NCBI RefSeq assembly: GCF_900156455.1
Contig: NZ_FTNQ01000003.1
Location: 248,001 to 312,000 of the forward strand
Reading direction: 5' to 3'
DNA length: 64,000 bases
From: Microbacterium sp. RURRCA19A
Lineage (GTDB): Bacteria > Actinomycetota > Actinomycetes > Actinomycetales > Microbacteriaceae
Shown here: positions 35,778-46,046 of the stretch, in pieces
Numbering within the stretch: the first letter of the stretch is position 1
Layout: the number at the start of each line of letters is the position of its first letter
Notes under the pieces: generated by a model
What the model saw: the letters and a program-made list of their open reading frames with translations, nothing else
Told to the model about the DNA's origin: nothing
The model's database searches: none
Made by a program: the position numbers and the translations under genes

Positions 35778-36068
35778 CTACCGGGGAACGATGGATGCCA
35801 GCCCGAACCCGGCCGTGACGACACCGAGCACGATGAGCGCTCCCAGAACGCTCGCGGCGACGCGCTGGATGAACGCCTGCGAACGGCCGTACCACAGCTG
35901 CACCGCGAACGCGGCGATGACGCAGCCGCCGAGGGCGACGGTGATCCACTGGGCGCGCCACTCGGCGGGGACGAACACACCGACGGCCAGACCGGCGACG
36001 AGGGCGAGCACCCAGACCGCGATGACGCCGCCGAACGTCTTGCGCGGCGCGAGGTCGGGAGTCGACAT
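35778..36068 (-). CDS. small three-helix membrane protein
   Basis: A 96-residue protein with three predicted membrane helices ([58 protein letters not shown]) and a cationic loop between helices 2 and 3. Similar conserved actinobacterial proteins have no known function. ATG 36,068; ten bases upstream of the 37-residue gene, so probably one transcript with it. Confidence 0.8.
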   Translation of the reverse strand: MSTPDLAPRKTFGGVIAVWVLALVAGLAVGVFVPAEWRAQWITVALGGCVIAAFAVQLWYGRSQAFIQRVAASVLGALIVLGVVTAGFGLASIVPR

Positions 36069-36215
36069 GTCTCCATCATCGCGCACACCGGCCCGTTCGT
36101 GCGCGAACGGGGGCCGCGGAGCGCCACGCGCGGCGCCGACGAGGGGTGTGACGGCACGACCGCGTGCCTCACCCTAAGATGGGCGGGTGCGGCAGGCCCG
36201 CACGGGGAGGTCCGT

Positions 36216-36908
36216 TTGGCTCAGCTGCTCGTTCTCAGCTCCGCCCCCGGCGGTGGCGCGGTTCTGCCTGCGCTCGAACTCTTGAGCCACCGCGTCCGGC
36301 AGATTCCCGCCGAACCCGCTCAGCTGGTCAACGCGCCCAGCGCCGACGTCGTGTTCGTCGACGCCCGCATCGACCTCGTGGGCGCGAAGTCGCTCTGCAA
36401 GATCCTGACGACGACGGGCATGGAGGCTCCCCTCGTGCTCGTGGTCACCGAGGGCGGGCTCACGGCCGTCAGCACCGACTGGGGCGTCGACGATGTGGTG
36501 CTCGTCGGCGCGGGCCCGGCCGAGATCGACGCGCGCATCCGCCTCGCGATGGGCCGCCGCAGCGCCGAGCAGGTCTCGTCGCGCATCTCGACCTCCGGGA
36601 TCACGATCGACGAGTCCTCGTACTCGGCGAAGGTCCACGGGAAGCCCCTCGACCTGACGTACAAGGAGTTCCAGCTCCTGCACTTCTTCGCCACGCACCC
36701 GTCCCGGGTGTTCACGCGCGAACAGCTGCTCAGCGAGGTGTGGGGCTACGACTACTTCGGCGGCACACGCACGGTCGACGTGCACGTGCGGCGTCTCCGC
36801 GCCAAGCTGGGCGACCTCGAACAGCTCATCGGCACGGTGCGCAACGTCGGCTACCGCTTCAACGTGTACGAGGACGACCAGCCGCCCGTCCCGGCCCCCT
36901 CCGCCTGA
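36216..36908 (+). CDS. glnR: orphan OmpR-type nitrogen regulator GlnR
   Basis: The 230-residue protein lacks the acidic pocket of normal receivers (no DD near the start, though an Asp is kept in VVFVDAR) and ends in a PhoB-type winged helix, [20 protein letters not shown] and [20 protein letters not shown], nearly identical to GlnR of streptomycetes. GlnR is the global activator of ammonium assimilation (glnA, amtB) and cross-talks with phosphate control. The start is TTG at 36,216, set by GGGGAGG five bases upstream; a longer upstream frame is not supported. It lies directly before ppk. Confidence 0.92.
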   Translation: MAQLLVLSSAPGGGAVLPALELLSHRVRQIPAEPAQLVNAPSADVVFVDARIDLVGAKSLCKILTTTGMEAPLVLVVTEGGLTAVSTDWGVDDVVLVGAGPAEIDARIRLAMGRRSAEQVSSRISTSGITIDESSYSAKVHGKPLDLTYKEFQLLHFFATHPSRVFTREQLLSEVWGYDYFGGTRTVDVHVRRLRAKLGDLEQLIGTVRNVGYRFNVYEDDQPPVPAPSA

Positions 36909-36963
36909 GGCCACCCGCGCAACCGTTCACGCGTACGTCATCGACCCCTGCAATGATGTGGGA

Positions 36964-39132
36964 ATGATCGAACACGACGTACTCGATACGGGACTGGGCG
37001 ACGCGGACGACGACGACTTCGACGAGGCGGTCGAGGCTGCCGACGAGCAGCTGCCCGACGGACGGTACCTCGACCGCGAGATCAGCTGGCTGTCGTTCAA
37101 CCAGCGCGTGCTCGAGCTCGCCGAGGACCCGACGGTCCCCGTCCTCGAACGGGCCAACTTCCTCGCGATCTTCGCCAGCAACCTCGACGAGTTCTTCATG
37201 GTGCGCGTCGCGGGCCTGAAGCGTCGCATCGTCACGGGTCTCGCCGTCCCGACCAATGTCGGCCGCGCTCCGCTCGACGTCCTCGCCGACATCTCGGCCG
37301 AGGCCCACCGCCTGCAGCTCCGGCACGCTGCAGCCTGGACCGATCACGTGCGCCCGGCCCTGGCCGAGGCGGGCATCGAGGTCGTGTCGTGGAACTCCCT
37401 CGACGAGGAGTCCGCGGTGCGGCTCACCGAGTACTTCCAGCGCAATGTCTTCCCGGTGCTCATGCCTCTGGCCGTCGACCCGGCGCACCCCTTCCCCTAC
37501 ATCTCCGGGCTCTCGCTGAACCTCGCGATCCGCATCCGCAACGCACGCACGGGTCGCCAGGAGTTCGCCCGCCTCAAGGTGCCGCCGATGCTCCCCCGCT
37601 TCGTCGAGGTGCCGGGCGACGGACCCGGCGTGCGCTACCTCCCCCTCGAAGAACTCATCTCCAACCACCTCGGCGACCTGTTCCCGGGGATGGAGGTGCT
37701 CGATCACCACGCGTTCCGCCTCACCCGCAACGAGGACATGACGATCGAGGAGGACGAGACCGAGAACCTCATCCAGGCACTCGAGGCCGAGCTCCTGCGT
37801 CGCCGGTTCGGCCCGCCGATCCGCCTCGAGATCACCGAGGACATGGACGACCTGACCCGCGACCTGCTGCTCAGCGAGCTCGACATCACCGAGCAGGAGG
37901 TCTACCGCCTGCCGGGCGCCCTCGATCTGCGCGGGCTGTTCGACCTGTCGCGCATCGACCGTCCCGACTTGCACTACCCGCCGCACGTGCCCAAGACGGC
38001 CCTGGCCTTCCAGCCGGCGGAGCAGAACGGGCGGGCCGATCTGTTCGGCGCCATCCGCAAGGGCGACGTGCTCGTGCACCACCCGTACGAGTCGTTCGCG
38101 ACGAGCGTGCAGGCCTTCCTCGAGCAGGCCGCGCGGGACCCGCACGTCCTGGCCATCAAACAGACCCTGTACCGCACCTCGGGCGACAGTCCGATCGTGC
38201 AAGCGCTGATCGATGCTGCCGAAGCGGGCAAGCAGGTGCTCGCCCTGGTCGAGGTGAAGGCCCGGTTCGACGAGGCCAACAACATCGTGTGGGCACGCAA
38301 GCTCGAGAAGGCCGGCGTGCACGTCGTCTACGGTCTCGTGGGCCTCAAGACCCACTGCAAGCTCGCCCTCGTCATCCGCGAGGAAGAAGGGCGTCTGCGC
38401 CACTACAGCCACGTCGGAACCGGCAACTACAACCCCAAGACCAGCCGCATCTACGAGGACTTCGGCCTCTTCACGGTCGACGATCAGGTCGGTCGCGACC
38501 TCACCCGTCTCTTCAACGAGCTCAGCGGGTACGCGATCGAGAAGAAGTTCAAGCGCCTTCTCGTGGCGCCGCTGCACCTGCGCAAGGGGCTGCTGCGCCA
38601 CATCGAGCGCGAGCGCGTCAACGCGCTCGCGGGGAAGCCGTCGGGCGTCCGCATCAAGGTCAACTCGATGGTCGACGAGCAGATCATCGACGCCCTCTAC
38701 CGCGCCAGCCAGGCCGGCGTCCCGGTCGAGGTCTGGGTGCGCGGCATCTGTTCGATCAAGCCCGGTGTCCCGGGAATGAGCGAGAACATCCGCGTGCGCT
38801 CGATCCTGGGCCGCTACCTCGAGCACTCCCGCATCTTCGCGTTCGTGAACGACGGCGACCCGCAGGTGTTCATCGGCAGTGCCGACATGATGCACCGCAA
38901 CCTCGACCGCCGCGTCGAGGCGCTCGTGCGCGTGGTCGACCCGAAGGAGCTGCAGGAGCTCTCCGACCTCTTCGATCTCGCGATGGACGAGGGCACGAGC
39001 TCGTGGCACCTCGGAAGCGAGGGCGAGTGGATCCGTCACAGCGTGGATGCCGAGGGCGCACCGCTCATCGATATCCAGGAGCACACGATGGCGCGGATCC
39101 AGCGCAAGCGCCGGTCGCGGGCGGTCCGGTGA
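36964..39132 (+). CDS. ppk: polyphosphate kinase
   Basis: A 722-residue PPK1, which polymerises polyphosphate from ATP. The N-terminal domain starts [18 protein letters not shown]; the catalytic phospholipase-D-like halves hold the phospho-His region [16 protein letters not shown] and the second conserved block [20 protein letters not shown]. An acidic leader ([10 protein letters not shown]) precedes it. Start: ATG 36,964 or GTG 36,958, without a strong ribosome site. A weak PHO-like box is at 36,925–36,942. The stop overlaps mutT1. Linkage to glnR, mutT1, the Pho regulators and pst is coherent for phosphate storage. Confidence 0.95.
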   Translation: MIEHDVLDTGLGDADDDDFDEAVEAADEQLPDGRYLDREISWLSFNQRVLELAEDPTVPVLERANFLAIFASNLDEFFMVRVAGLKRRIVTGLAVPTNVGRAPLDVLADISAEAHRLQLRHAAAWTDHVRPALAEAGIEVVSWNSLDEESAVRLTEYFQRNVFPVLMPLAVDPAHPFPYISGLSLNLAIRIRNARTGRQEFARLKVPPMLPRFVEVPGDGPGVRYLPLEELISNHLGDLFPGMEVLDHHAFRLTRNEDMTIEEDETENLIQALEAELLRRRFGPPIRLEITEDMDDLTRDLLLSELDITEQEVYRLPGALDLRGLFDLSRIDRPDLHYPPHVPKTALAFQPAEQNGRADLFGAIRKGDVLVHHPYESFATSVQAFLEQAARDPHVLAIKQTLYRTSGDSPIVQALIDAAEAGKQVLALVEVKARFDEANNIVWARKLEKAGVHVVYGLVGLKTHCKLALVIREEEGRLRHYSHVGTGNYNPKTSRIYEDFGLFTVDDQVGRDLTRLFNELSGYAIEKKFKRLLVAPLHLRKGLLRHIERERVNALAGKPSGVRIKVNSMVDEQIIDALYRASQAGVPVEVWVRGICSIKPGVPGMSENIRVRSILGRYLEHSRIFAFVNDGDPQVFIGSADMMHRNLDRRVEALVRVVDPKELQELSDLFDLAMDEGTSSWHLGSEGEWIRHSVDAEGAPLIDIQEHTMARIQRKRRSRAVR

Positions 39133-40067
39133 CCGAAACCGCCGTCTACGCCGCGGGCGGCGTGGTCTGGCGCATGGTCGAGGGCAAGTACCGCGTGCTC
39201 CTGATCCATCGCACCAAGTACCGCGACGTGACGCTCCCCAAGGGCAAGGTCGACCCCGGTGAGACGCTGGCCGAGACCGCGGTCCGCGAGATCCGGGAGG
39301 AGACCGGCATCCGGGTCGCCCTCGGGGTGCCCGTGGGCGTCTCGCGGTACCGGATGCCGAGTTCGCGCACGAAGATCGTGCACTACTGGGCCGCCGAGGC
39401 GACCGACGCGGCGGTGCGCACATCGACGTTCGTGCCGAACAAGGAGATCGCGGCGATCGAGTGGGTGGGGCTGAAGAAGGCGCGCAAGCACCTCAGCTAT
39501 CCGGTCGACATCGAGATCCTCGACGAGTTCGTGCGTCTGGTGGACGAGCAGGCCCTCCCGACGTTCCCGATCATCGCGTTGCGTCACGCCAAGGCCCGCG
39601 CCCGGGAGGAGTGGAACCAAGAGGATGCCGCGCGCCCGCTGAGTCCGCGAGGTCGACGCCAGGCGAACGCGATCGTGGGTCCGCTCCTCGCGTTCGGTGT
39701 CCGGCGGATCGTGTCGAGCCCGGCCGAGCGGTGCGTCCGCACGGTCGTGCCGTTGTCCGCCGCGCTCGCGCAGCGCGTGCAGATGTCGGCGGCGATCAGC
39801 CAGGACGCGTGGGAGGAAGGTCGCAGCGACGCCCGCAGCGTCGTCGGTGAACGCGTCCGTGCCCGCAAACCCGTGGTCCTCGCCAGCCACGGCCCGGTGC
39901 TGCCCGAGATCATGCACGAGCTGGCGCTGGCCACCGGCACGATGCGGGGGTCGTACCTGGGAAGTTCTTCGGCCCTCGAACCGGCCGCGTTCTCTGTGGC
40001 CCATATCCCCGTCGCCCACCCCGGGTCGGGGATCGTCGCGATCGAGACGCACGAGCCGCAGGTGTGA
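39129..40067 (+). CDS. mutT1: MutT1-like Nudix hydrolase fused to histidine phosphatase domain
   Basis: A 312-residue two-domain protein. Residues 1–140 are a Nudix domain with the complete box [20 protein letters not shown], and 155–312 form a histidine-phosphatase domain ([13 protein letters not shown] with the catalytic His, then SPAERCVRT and [10 protein letters not shown]). In mycobacteria, MutT1 cleaves 8-oxo-(d)GTP and diadenosine polyphosphates and is encoded beside ppk. The GTG start overlaps the ppk TGA by four bases. Sanitation of oxidised nucleotides is the likely role. Confidence 0.93.
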   Translation: MTETAVYAAGGVVWRMVEGKYRVLLIHRTKYRDVTLPKGKVDPGETLAETAVREIREETGIRVALGVPVGVSRYRMPSSRTKIVHYWAAEATDAAVRTSTFVPNKEIAAIEWVGLKKARKHLSYPVDIEILDEFVRLVDEQALPTFPIIALRHAKARAREEWNQEDAARPLSPRGRRQANAIVGPLLAFGVRRIVSSPAERCVRTVVPLSAALAQRVQMSAAISQDAWEEGRSDARSVVGERVRARKPVVLASHGPVLPEIMHELALATGTMRGSYLGSSSALEPAAFSVAHIPVAHPGSGIVAIETHEPQV

Positions 40068-40582
40068 CGCTCCCCGCCGACGTGCGCCTCACGTGGCGGC
40101 GCATCCCCGAGGGTGTCGAGCGCCGCACGGTCGCGCGGGCGCTGCTCGCCGAGCTGCTTCCTGGGGCGACGTTCGTGTCGCGGTGCCCGTCCTGTGGCGG
40201 CGACCATGGTCGCGTCCGGGTCTTGGGGACGGATGCCGCGGTCTCCGTGTCGTACGCGGAGGGGTGGGCGTTCGTGGTCGCGGCGGCCGGATGGGGGCGC
40301 GTCGGGCTGGATGCCGTCCCCGCGTCCGCGTCGGGATTGGATCGCGTCCTGCCGGGCGGAGACGCCCGGTCGTGGGCGCGGGTGGAGGCGGTTCTCAAGG
40401 TCGACGGCCGCGGGCTGGCCGTCGACCCGCTCCGCGTACGGTTCGCCGACTCGGCAGCGCCCGGCGAGGAGTGGACCGCGTCGGTCGACGACGGCGCCGC
40501 CATCTCCGGCTGGGACGTCGCCGGTCCATCCGGCGTCGTGCTGGCCGTGGCGGCCGACCTCGGCGTCGCGCATCCTCAGTGA
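40064..40582 (+). CDS. diverged 4'-phosphopantetheinyl transferase-like protein
   Basis: The 172-residue product resembles the Sfp/AcpT family in short form. The N-terminal CPSCGGDHGR recalls the substrate region; SYAEGWAFVVAAAGWGRVGLD recalls the H/Y-S-...-VGVD metal strand; WARVEAVLKVDGRGL matches WxRKEAxLKAxGxGL. The usual second acid after GVD is missing: Asp83 is followed by Ala84-Val85 where a Glu is expected, so magnesium binding may be weak. It starts at GTG 40,064, overlapping mutT1 by four bases. A carrier-protein-bearing synthetase is encoded 1.4 kb away, for which it may be the activator. Confidence 0.6.
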   Translation: MTLPADVRLTWRRIPEGVERRTVARALLAELLPGATFVSRCPSCGGDHGRVRVLGTDAAVSVSYAEGWAFVVAAAGWGRVGLDAVPASASGLDRVLPGGDARSWARVEAVLKVDGRGLAVDPLRVRFADSAAPGEEWTASVDDGAAISGWDVAGPSGVVLAVAADLGVAHPQ

Positions 40583-40654
40583 TCCACGCAACCTCAGCGC
40601 CCCGGCATCCCTCCCGACTCACCGAACGCGAATCGCCGACCTTGCGCCGCGCGG

Positions 40655-41953
40655 TCAGGGCAGCGAGGGAACCTCGGCGCGATCGATCCACAGCGACAGC
40701 AGCTCCACGGCATCCGCTCCCCCGGCCGCACGGACCGCGGCACGGAAATCGTCGGTGCCGACGAGGGCGTGGCGGTGGGCGGCCGTCCACCCGCGGACGA
40801 GGTCGAAGAACCGGTCGTCGCCGATGCTCCGCCGCAGCGCGTGGAGGGTGAGCGCCCCGCGCTTGTAGACGCGGTCGTCGAACATGTCGTCGGGGCCGGG
40901 ATCGGTCAGGAGCAGATCCTGCGGCTTCGCGGTCAGACGCTCGTGATGGCCGCGCGCGCAGTCATCGGCTGAACGACCGCCGGATGCCTCGGACCACAGC
41001 CACTCGGCGTAGCAGGCGAATCCCTCGTTGAGCCAGATGTCGCTCCAGCGGGCGATCCCGACGCTGTTGCCGAACCACTGGTGGGCGATCTCGTGGGCGA
41101 TGAGACGCTGCGCCGCGGGGACGAGGTGGTTCATGCCGAACACGGCCAGCCCCTGCGCCTCGAGCGGGATCTCCAACTCGTCGGCCGTGACGACGAGCGC
41201 GCAGGCCTCCTGCGGGTAGGGGCCGAAGAGACGGTCGAACACGCGCAGCATCTCGGGCACGGGGGCGAACGCCCGGTCCGCCGCGGCGGCGAGGACAGGG
41301 GGCGCGGTGACGGTCACCGCGGGGACGCCCGCGGCCCCGGAACCCGAGAGGGCACCGGTGCGGTAGCGGCCCACGTGGACGGCCGCGAGGTAGGTGGCCG
41401 TCGGGACGTCGGACGTGAACGTCGAGGTCACCCGTCCGCCTCTGCGGCTCACCGCACCCGCCACCCCGGTCGCGGCGACCGTGTAGCCGTCGTCCACGGT
41501 GATCCGCAGGGTCATGCGCGCACGGTCGTCGGGGCGGTCGTTGCACGGGAACCAGGTGGGGGCGCCGATCGGCTGGCCCGCCACGAGAGCCCCGTCCGTG
41601 AGCTCCTCCCAGCCGACCGCACCCCAGCGCGATCGCCGCGGGCCGGGTGCTCCGGCGTAGGCCACCTCGACCTCGAACGGCTCCCCCGGCGCGAGGGGCC
41701 GGGGCCCCGCGACGCGCAGCTTCCCCGCCGCCGCCGAGAAACGGGCGGGAGCGCCGCCGACACGGACTCGCGTGGCGCGGAGCCCGACGAGGTCGAGGAC
41801 GACGGAGGTCAGATCCTCGGCGGCGACGGCGGCGATGACCGCCGTGCCCTGGAGGCGGTTCGTGCGGACGCGGTAGTCGAGGGTGAGGTCGTACGACACC
41901 ACGTCGTACCCGGCGTCGCCGCTCTGCGGAGCGTACGGATCGACGCCGCTCAC
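40655..41953 (-). CDS. M1-family zinc aminopeptidase
   Basis: A 432-residue metallopeptidase with the zinc site HEIAHQWFGNSVGIARWSD and the third ligand in WLNEGFACYAEW, and the GxMEN-like exopeptidase element replaced by LEAQGLAVFGMN. The N-terminal half is the β-sandwich domain. At about 430 residues it lacks the long C-terminal helical domain of full-size M1 enzymes, as in many actinobacterial short forms. It cleaves N-terminal residues from peptides; whether it is secreted is unclear as no signal peptide is seen. The ATG overlaps the stop of the synthetase gene by four bases, so both are on one transcript. Confidence 0.92.
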   Translation of the reverse strand: MSGVDPYAPQSGDAGYDVVSYDLTLDYRVRTNRLQGTAVIAAVAAEDLTSVVLDLVGLRATRVRVGGAPARFSAAAGKLRVAGPRPLAPGEPFEVEVAYAGAPGPRRSRWGAVGWEELTDGALVAGQPIGAPTWFPCNDRPDDRARMTLRITVDDGYTVAATGVAGAVSRRGGRVTSTFTSDVPTATYLAAVHVGRYRTGALSGSGAAGVPAVTVTAPPVLAAAADRAFAPVPEMLRVFDRLFGPYPQEACALVVTADELEIPLEAQGLAVFGMNHLVPAAQRLIAHEIAHQWFGNSVGIARWSDIWLNEGFACYAEWLWSEASGGRSADDCARGHHERLTAKPQDLLLTDPGPDDMFDDRVYKRGALTLHALRRSIGDDRFFDLVRGWTAAHRHALVGTDDFRAAVRAAGGADAVELLSLWIDRAEVPSLP

Positions 41954-44900
41954 GTGGTCGACTGGTAGGCGCGCACCTTCACGGCGCGCCAGGGGCCGAT
42001 GGGGTTGCCGCTCCAGCGCGAGCCGACCGGGACGGTCTCCCCCCGCATCACGAGCGACGCGGGGCCGACCGTGGCGTGCGCGCCGAGCGTGGAGGCGGGG
42101 AGCACCACGCTGTGCGGCCCGAGGGTCGCACCGGGTTCGAGCTCGACGGTGTCCATACTCATGATTCGATCATGGAAAAGGTGGGTCTGGACGACGCACC
42201 CGCGGTTGACGGTCGACGCGTCCCCGAGAGTGACCAGGTCCGGCTCGGGCAGCCAGTAGCTCTCGCACCACACGCCGCGGCCGATGCGGGCGCCGAGGGT
42301 GCGCAGCCAGACCGCGAGCGCGGGCGTGCCCGTGGCGGCGCGCGCGAACCAGGGCGCCGCGACCATCTCGGTGAAGGTGTCCGACACCTCGGTGCGCCAC
42401 ACGAAGCTCGACCACAGCGGCTGTTCCCCCGCGCGGATGACACCGACGATCGCCCACTTCGCCAGGGTCGAGATCCCGGCGGCGACGGCACCGGCGGCCA
42501 GCAGCACCACGCCCGAGAGCAGGAGCGTCCCGACCGGACCGATGGCATCCCAGAGCCCCGCGAGCGCGAACAGCACGGCCAAGCCGATCGCGCAGGTGAC
42601 GACCACGGGGACGAAGCGGCCGAGTTCCCACAGGGTTCGCGCGAGACGGAGCCCCGGGCCGGGGTTGTACGTGCGCGAATCGTCGCCCTCGGCCGACAGA
42701 CGTCGCAGTCGCACCGCGGGCGACCCGAGCCACGAGGATCCGGGCTTGGCTTTCAGCGGTGCCGCCGACAGCACCGCGACGAGGCCGTCGCGCGGCACGC
42801 GGTGGCCGGGGGCCGCCATGCCGGAGTTGCCGAGGAACGCCCGCTTGCCGATCCGCACCGATCCCACGCGCATCCAGCCGGCGCGCAGTTCGTACGACGC
42901 CACCATCGTGTCGTCGGCGAGGAACGCCCCGTCCTCGATGCGCGTCATCGTCGGGAGGAGAAGGACGGTGGATGCCTCGACGTCGCGGCCCACGCGCGCA
43001 CCGAGCATCCGCAGCCAGACGGGGGTGAACAGGCTCGAGTACAGCGGGAAGAGGATCGTGCGCGCCGAATCCAGCAGCCGCTCGATCGTCCACGCCTGCC
43101 AGGCGACGCGGCTGCGCACGGGGAACGTCCCCTCGACCAGTCGGATCGAGAAGACCCGGACGAGCAGCACCACGGATGCCGCGAACACCAGGCCGGTGAC
43201 GGCGACACCGGGCACAAGCCAGGCGAAGGCGGCTCCGGCCGCGGCGGCGAGGGAGCCGGCATCCCGCATGCCCTGTGCGACGACGAGTCCCCCGACGGCG
43301 AACGACAGCAGCGGGAGGAGGGCGAGGAGCACGGCGGAGCAGGCGTAGGCCCACAACCAGCGCGTGGGGGCGGACGGCCGCTCCGTCGGCCAGCCCTTCG
43401 CCGTCCCCCCGACACGGACCGCCGGAGACCCGGCCCAGGACTGGTCGGCCTTCACGCGTCCGAAGACCGCCGATCCCGGCGCGATCTCGGCGCGGCGCCC
43501 GATGCGCGTCCCCGGGGCGAGGGTGGAGCGCGCGCCCACCGTGGCCTCGCTTCCGATGCGGACCTCACCGATGCGCACGAGGTCTCCATCGATCCAGTAG
43601 CCGGTGAGATCGACCTCGGGTTCGACCGACGCGCCGTCGCCGACGACGAGCATGCCGGTCACCGGAGGCAGGGCGTGGAGATCGACGTTCCGGCCGATGC
43701 GGGCGCCCAGCGCGCGGGCGTAGTACGAGACCCACGGCGCTCCGGCCAGCCCCACGGCGTCCACCTGCGCGGCGATCTGCTCGGCCAGCCACAGCCGCAC
43801 GTGCACCCCGCCCCCGCGGGGGTAGTCCCCGGGACGGACCCCGGCCAGCAGCAGCCGCGCGGACACCACGGCGATCGCCATGCGCCCGAACGGGGTGGCG
43901 AACACCACCAGCCCGGTCAGCAGAGCGGGCCAGGGGACGGACGGCAGCACCTCGAAGCCGGGGACGAGCTGCAGGATCGCCGACGCCGTGAGGAGGTACA
44001 GCAGCCACCTCACCCCCGACAGGATGAACAGCGGGGCACCGAGGAGGGTCTGGACCCACTGCGTCGCCCGCGGCGTCGGAGCCGGCCGATGGAACACCGC
44101 GGGCGCGTCGTCCGTGAGCTGGGGGCCGAGGGCCTTGGCCATCGCCCCGAGACGCGGGACGTCGTAGATGTCGGCGACCGAGAACTCGGGCACACGCGCG
44201 CGGATGCGCGACACCAGTTGCGCCGCCGACAGCGAACCTCCGCCGAGATCGAAGAAATCGGTTTTGCGATCGCTGACCGGCAGTCCGAGAACGGCCTGCC
44301 ACTGCTCGGCCAGCCAGGTCTCGTCGGCGGAGAAATCGGTCGCGGCCGGGGCATCGACGCCCGGCAGCGGCCACGGCAGCGCGGCACGATCGACCTTCCC
44401 GGAGGTGCGGACGGGAAGCTCGTCGACGACCCCGAGCAGCGGGATCGTCGCGGCCGGCAGGCTTTCGGCGAGCGCCGCGCGCGCGGCGGCGCGGTCGAGC
44501 ACGGCGCCGTCCTCCATGACGAGGTAGCCGACGAGGATCGGCACTCCGGCCTCGGTCGTGCGCACGGCGACGGTCGCGGCGTGCACGCGCGGCAGATCCT
44601 GGAGCGCCGACTCGACCTCGCCGAGCTCGATCCGGCGGCCGCCGACCTTCACCTGGTCGTCGGCGCGGCCCTGGAAGACGAGACCCTCGCGCTCGAAGCG
44701 GACGAGGTCGCCCGAGCGGTAAGCCCGCTCCCACCCCAGCGTCGGCATCGGCGCGTACTTCTCGGCATCCTTGGCGGGGTCGAGATACCGGGCGAGGCCC
44801 ACTCCCCCGATGATCAGCTCGCCGACCTCGCCCTCGGCGACGGGCTGCCCGTCGCCGTCGACGACCGCGAGCGCCCAACCGTCGAGCGGGAGCCCGATGC

Positions 44901-45888
44901 GCACGGGCGGCGAGCCGTCCAGCGGTGCGGCGCACGCGACCACCGTCGCCTCGGTGGGGCCGTAGGTGTTCCACACCTCGCGCCCCTCGGCCACGAGCCG
45001 GGCGGCGAGTTCGGGGGGACACGCCTCGCCGCCGAAGATCAGCAGCCGCACGTTCTCGATCGAATCCGCCGGCCACATCGCGGCGAGGGTGGGGACCGTG
45101 GAGACCACGGAGATGCCCTGGCGCAGCAGCCACGGCGCGAGGTCCTCGCCTGAGCGGACGAGCGAGCGCGGGGCGGGGACGAGGCACGCACCGTGCCCCC
45201 ACGCGAGCCACATCTCCTCGCACGACGCGTCGAAGGCGACCGAGAGCCCCGCCAGGACACGGTCGCCCGGTCCGAGCGGGTCGCCCTGCAGGAACAGCCG
45301 CGCCTCGGCCTCGACGAAGGCCGCCGCCGACCGGTGGGTGACGGCCACCCCCTTGGGCACCCCGGTCGAACCCGACGTGAAGATGATCCAGGCGTCGTCG
45401 TCGACGGTCGGCGGCGCGACGATCGGGACGGCGTTGGTGCGGGGGTGCGGAGCCTCCCCGTCGTACAGGCGTACGAGGTCGTCGCCCGCCGCGACGAACT
45501 CGCCGTCGCCCGCGATGATGCCCCTGACCCCGGCCTCGCCGAACACCAGCCGCGCACGCTCGTCGGGATCGTCGGCATCCACCGGCACGTACGCGGCGCC
45601 GGCGGCCATCACGGCGAGGATCGAGACGTACAACTCCTTGGAGCCCGACGGCATCCGGACACCGACGCGGTCGCCCCGGCGCACTCCGGCCTCGTGCAGC
45701 GACGCCGCCGTGCGCCAGACGCGCGCGAGCAGCTCGCGATAACTGAGGGCGCCCGAGCCGTCGTCGATGGCGGAGGCCTCGGGATGCCGTGCGGCCACGT
45801 CTGCGAGGATGTCGATCAGCGTCCGCGGCGCTGCGGCGGCACTCGTACGGTCGAGCATCGCCTGGGGGGAGAACGCAGGGGTCGTCAC
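41950..45888 (-). CDS. Pls/PosA-type NRPS-like membrane synthetase (A–T–6TM–C1–C3)
   Basis: At 1312 residues and with the same plan as ε-poly-lysine synthetase Pls (1319 residues), this is a single-module, membrane-bound peptide synthetase. Order: adenylation domain (about 20–510: FTSGSTGVPKG, YGPTEATVV, YRSGDLVRF, RTSGKVDRAALP), carrier domain (about 525–600; phosphopantetheine Ser in LGGGSLSAAQLV), then three pairs of membrane helices, each followed by a soluble hexapeptide-like repeat domain related to acyltransferases. Pls forms isopeptide-linked homopolymers of a basic amino acid; other members make short or mixed products. No thioesterase is present. The start is uncertain: GTG 45,888 is taken; 45,936 (GTG) and 45,858 (ATG) are alternatives. 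A PHO box is 51 bp upstream. Confidence 0.9.
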   Translation of the reverse strand: MTTPAFSPQAMLDRTSAAAAPRTLIDILADVAARHPEASAIDDGSGALSYRELLARVWRTAASLHEAGVRRGDRVGVRMPSGSKELYVSILAVMAAGAAYVPVDADDPDERARLVFGEAGVRGIIAGDGEFVAAGDDLVRLYDGEAPHPRTNAVPIVAPPTVDDDAWIIFTSGSTGVPKGVAVTHRSAAAFVEAEARLFLQGDPLGPGDRVLAGLSVAFDASCEEMWLAWGHGACLVPAPRSLVRSGEDLAPWLLRQGISVVSTVPTLAAMWPADSIENVRLLIFGGEACPPELAARLVAEGREVWNTYGPTEATVVACAAPLDGSPPVRIGLPLDGWALAVVDGDGQPVAEGEVGELIIGGVGLARYLDPAKDAEKYAPMPTLGWERAYRSGDLVRFEREGLVFQGRADDQVKVGGRRIELGEVESALQDLPRVHAATVAVRTTEAGVPILVGYLVMEDGAVLDRAAARAALAESLPAATIPLLGVVDELPVRTSGKVDRAALPWPLPGVDAPAATDFSADETWLAEQWQAVLGLPVSDRKTDFFDLGGGSLSAAQLVSRIRARVPEFSVADIYDVPRLGAMAKALGPQLTDDAPAVFHRPAPTPRATQWVQTLLGAPLFILSGVRWLLYLLTASAILQLVPGFEVLPSVPWPALLTGLVVFATPFGRMAIAVVSARLLLAGVRPGDYPRGGGVHVRLWLAEQIAAQVDAVGLAGAPWVSYYARALGARIGRNVDLHALPPVTGMLVVGDGASVEPEVDLTGYWIDGDLVRIGEVRIGSEATVGARSTLAPGTRIGRRAEIAPGSAVFGRVKADQSWAGSPAVRVGGTAKGWPTERPSAPTRWLWAYACSAVLLALLPLLSFAVGGLVVAQGMRDAGSLAAAAGAAFAWLVPGVAVTGLVFAASVVLLVRVFSIRLVEGTFPVRSRVAWQAWTIERLLDSARTILFPLYSSLFTPVWLRMLGARVGRDVEASTVLLLPTMTRIEDGAFLADDTMVASYELRAGWMRVGSVRIGKRAFLGNSGMAAPGHRVPRDGLVAVLSAAPLKAKPGSSWLGSPAVRLRRLSAEGDDSRTYNPGPGLRLARTLWELGRFVPVVVTCAIGLAVLFALAGLWDAIGPVGTLLLSGVVLLAAGAVAAGISTLAKWAIVGVIRAGEQPLWSSFVWRTEVSDTFTEMVAAPWFARAATGTPALAVWLRTLGARIGRGVWCESYWLPEPDLVTLGDASTVNRGCVVQTHLFHDRIMSMDTVELEPGATLGPHSVVLPASTLGAHATVGPASLVMRGETVPVGSRWSGNPIGPWRAVKVRAYQSTT

Positions 45889-45938
45889 GGGGGTGAAGCG
45901 TACACAGGCCGGGAAAACACCCCGGAACGGCCGCACTG

Positions 45939-45956
45939 GTTCACCTTCCGTTCACC
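45939..45956. promoter_or_regulatory. PHO box between synthetase and pstS
   Basis: GTTCACC TTCC GTTCACC: two perfect 7-base units with 11-bp periodicity, the binding site of PhoP/RegX3 in actinobacteria. It lies 91 bp before the pstS start and 51 bp before the synthetase start, so both divergent genes may be phosphate-regulated. Confidence 0.85.
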
Positions 45957-46046
45957 CGTGCAACGCACTCTGGTAAGGGACGGTGTTTACCGTGCGGGAG
46001 AACCCTGCACCGGGTTCGTGTCCCCGACATGCGAAGGATTCACATA

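Noticed and set aside
36925..36942. PHO box before ppk
   Set aside because: Only the first unit (GTTCACG) is good; the second matches in four of seven bases, so it is noted but not called a site.
36859..39423. An 854-codon minus-strand frame opposite ppk
   Set aside because: Composition is His/Asp/Arg-rich without any domain; the plus-strand ppk is certain.
42076..45153. A 1025-codon plus-strand frame opposite the synthetase
   Set aside because: Antisense shadow of a gene with complete A and T domain motifs.
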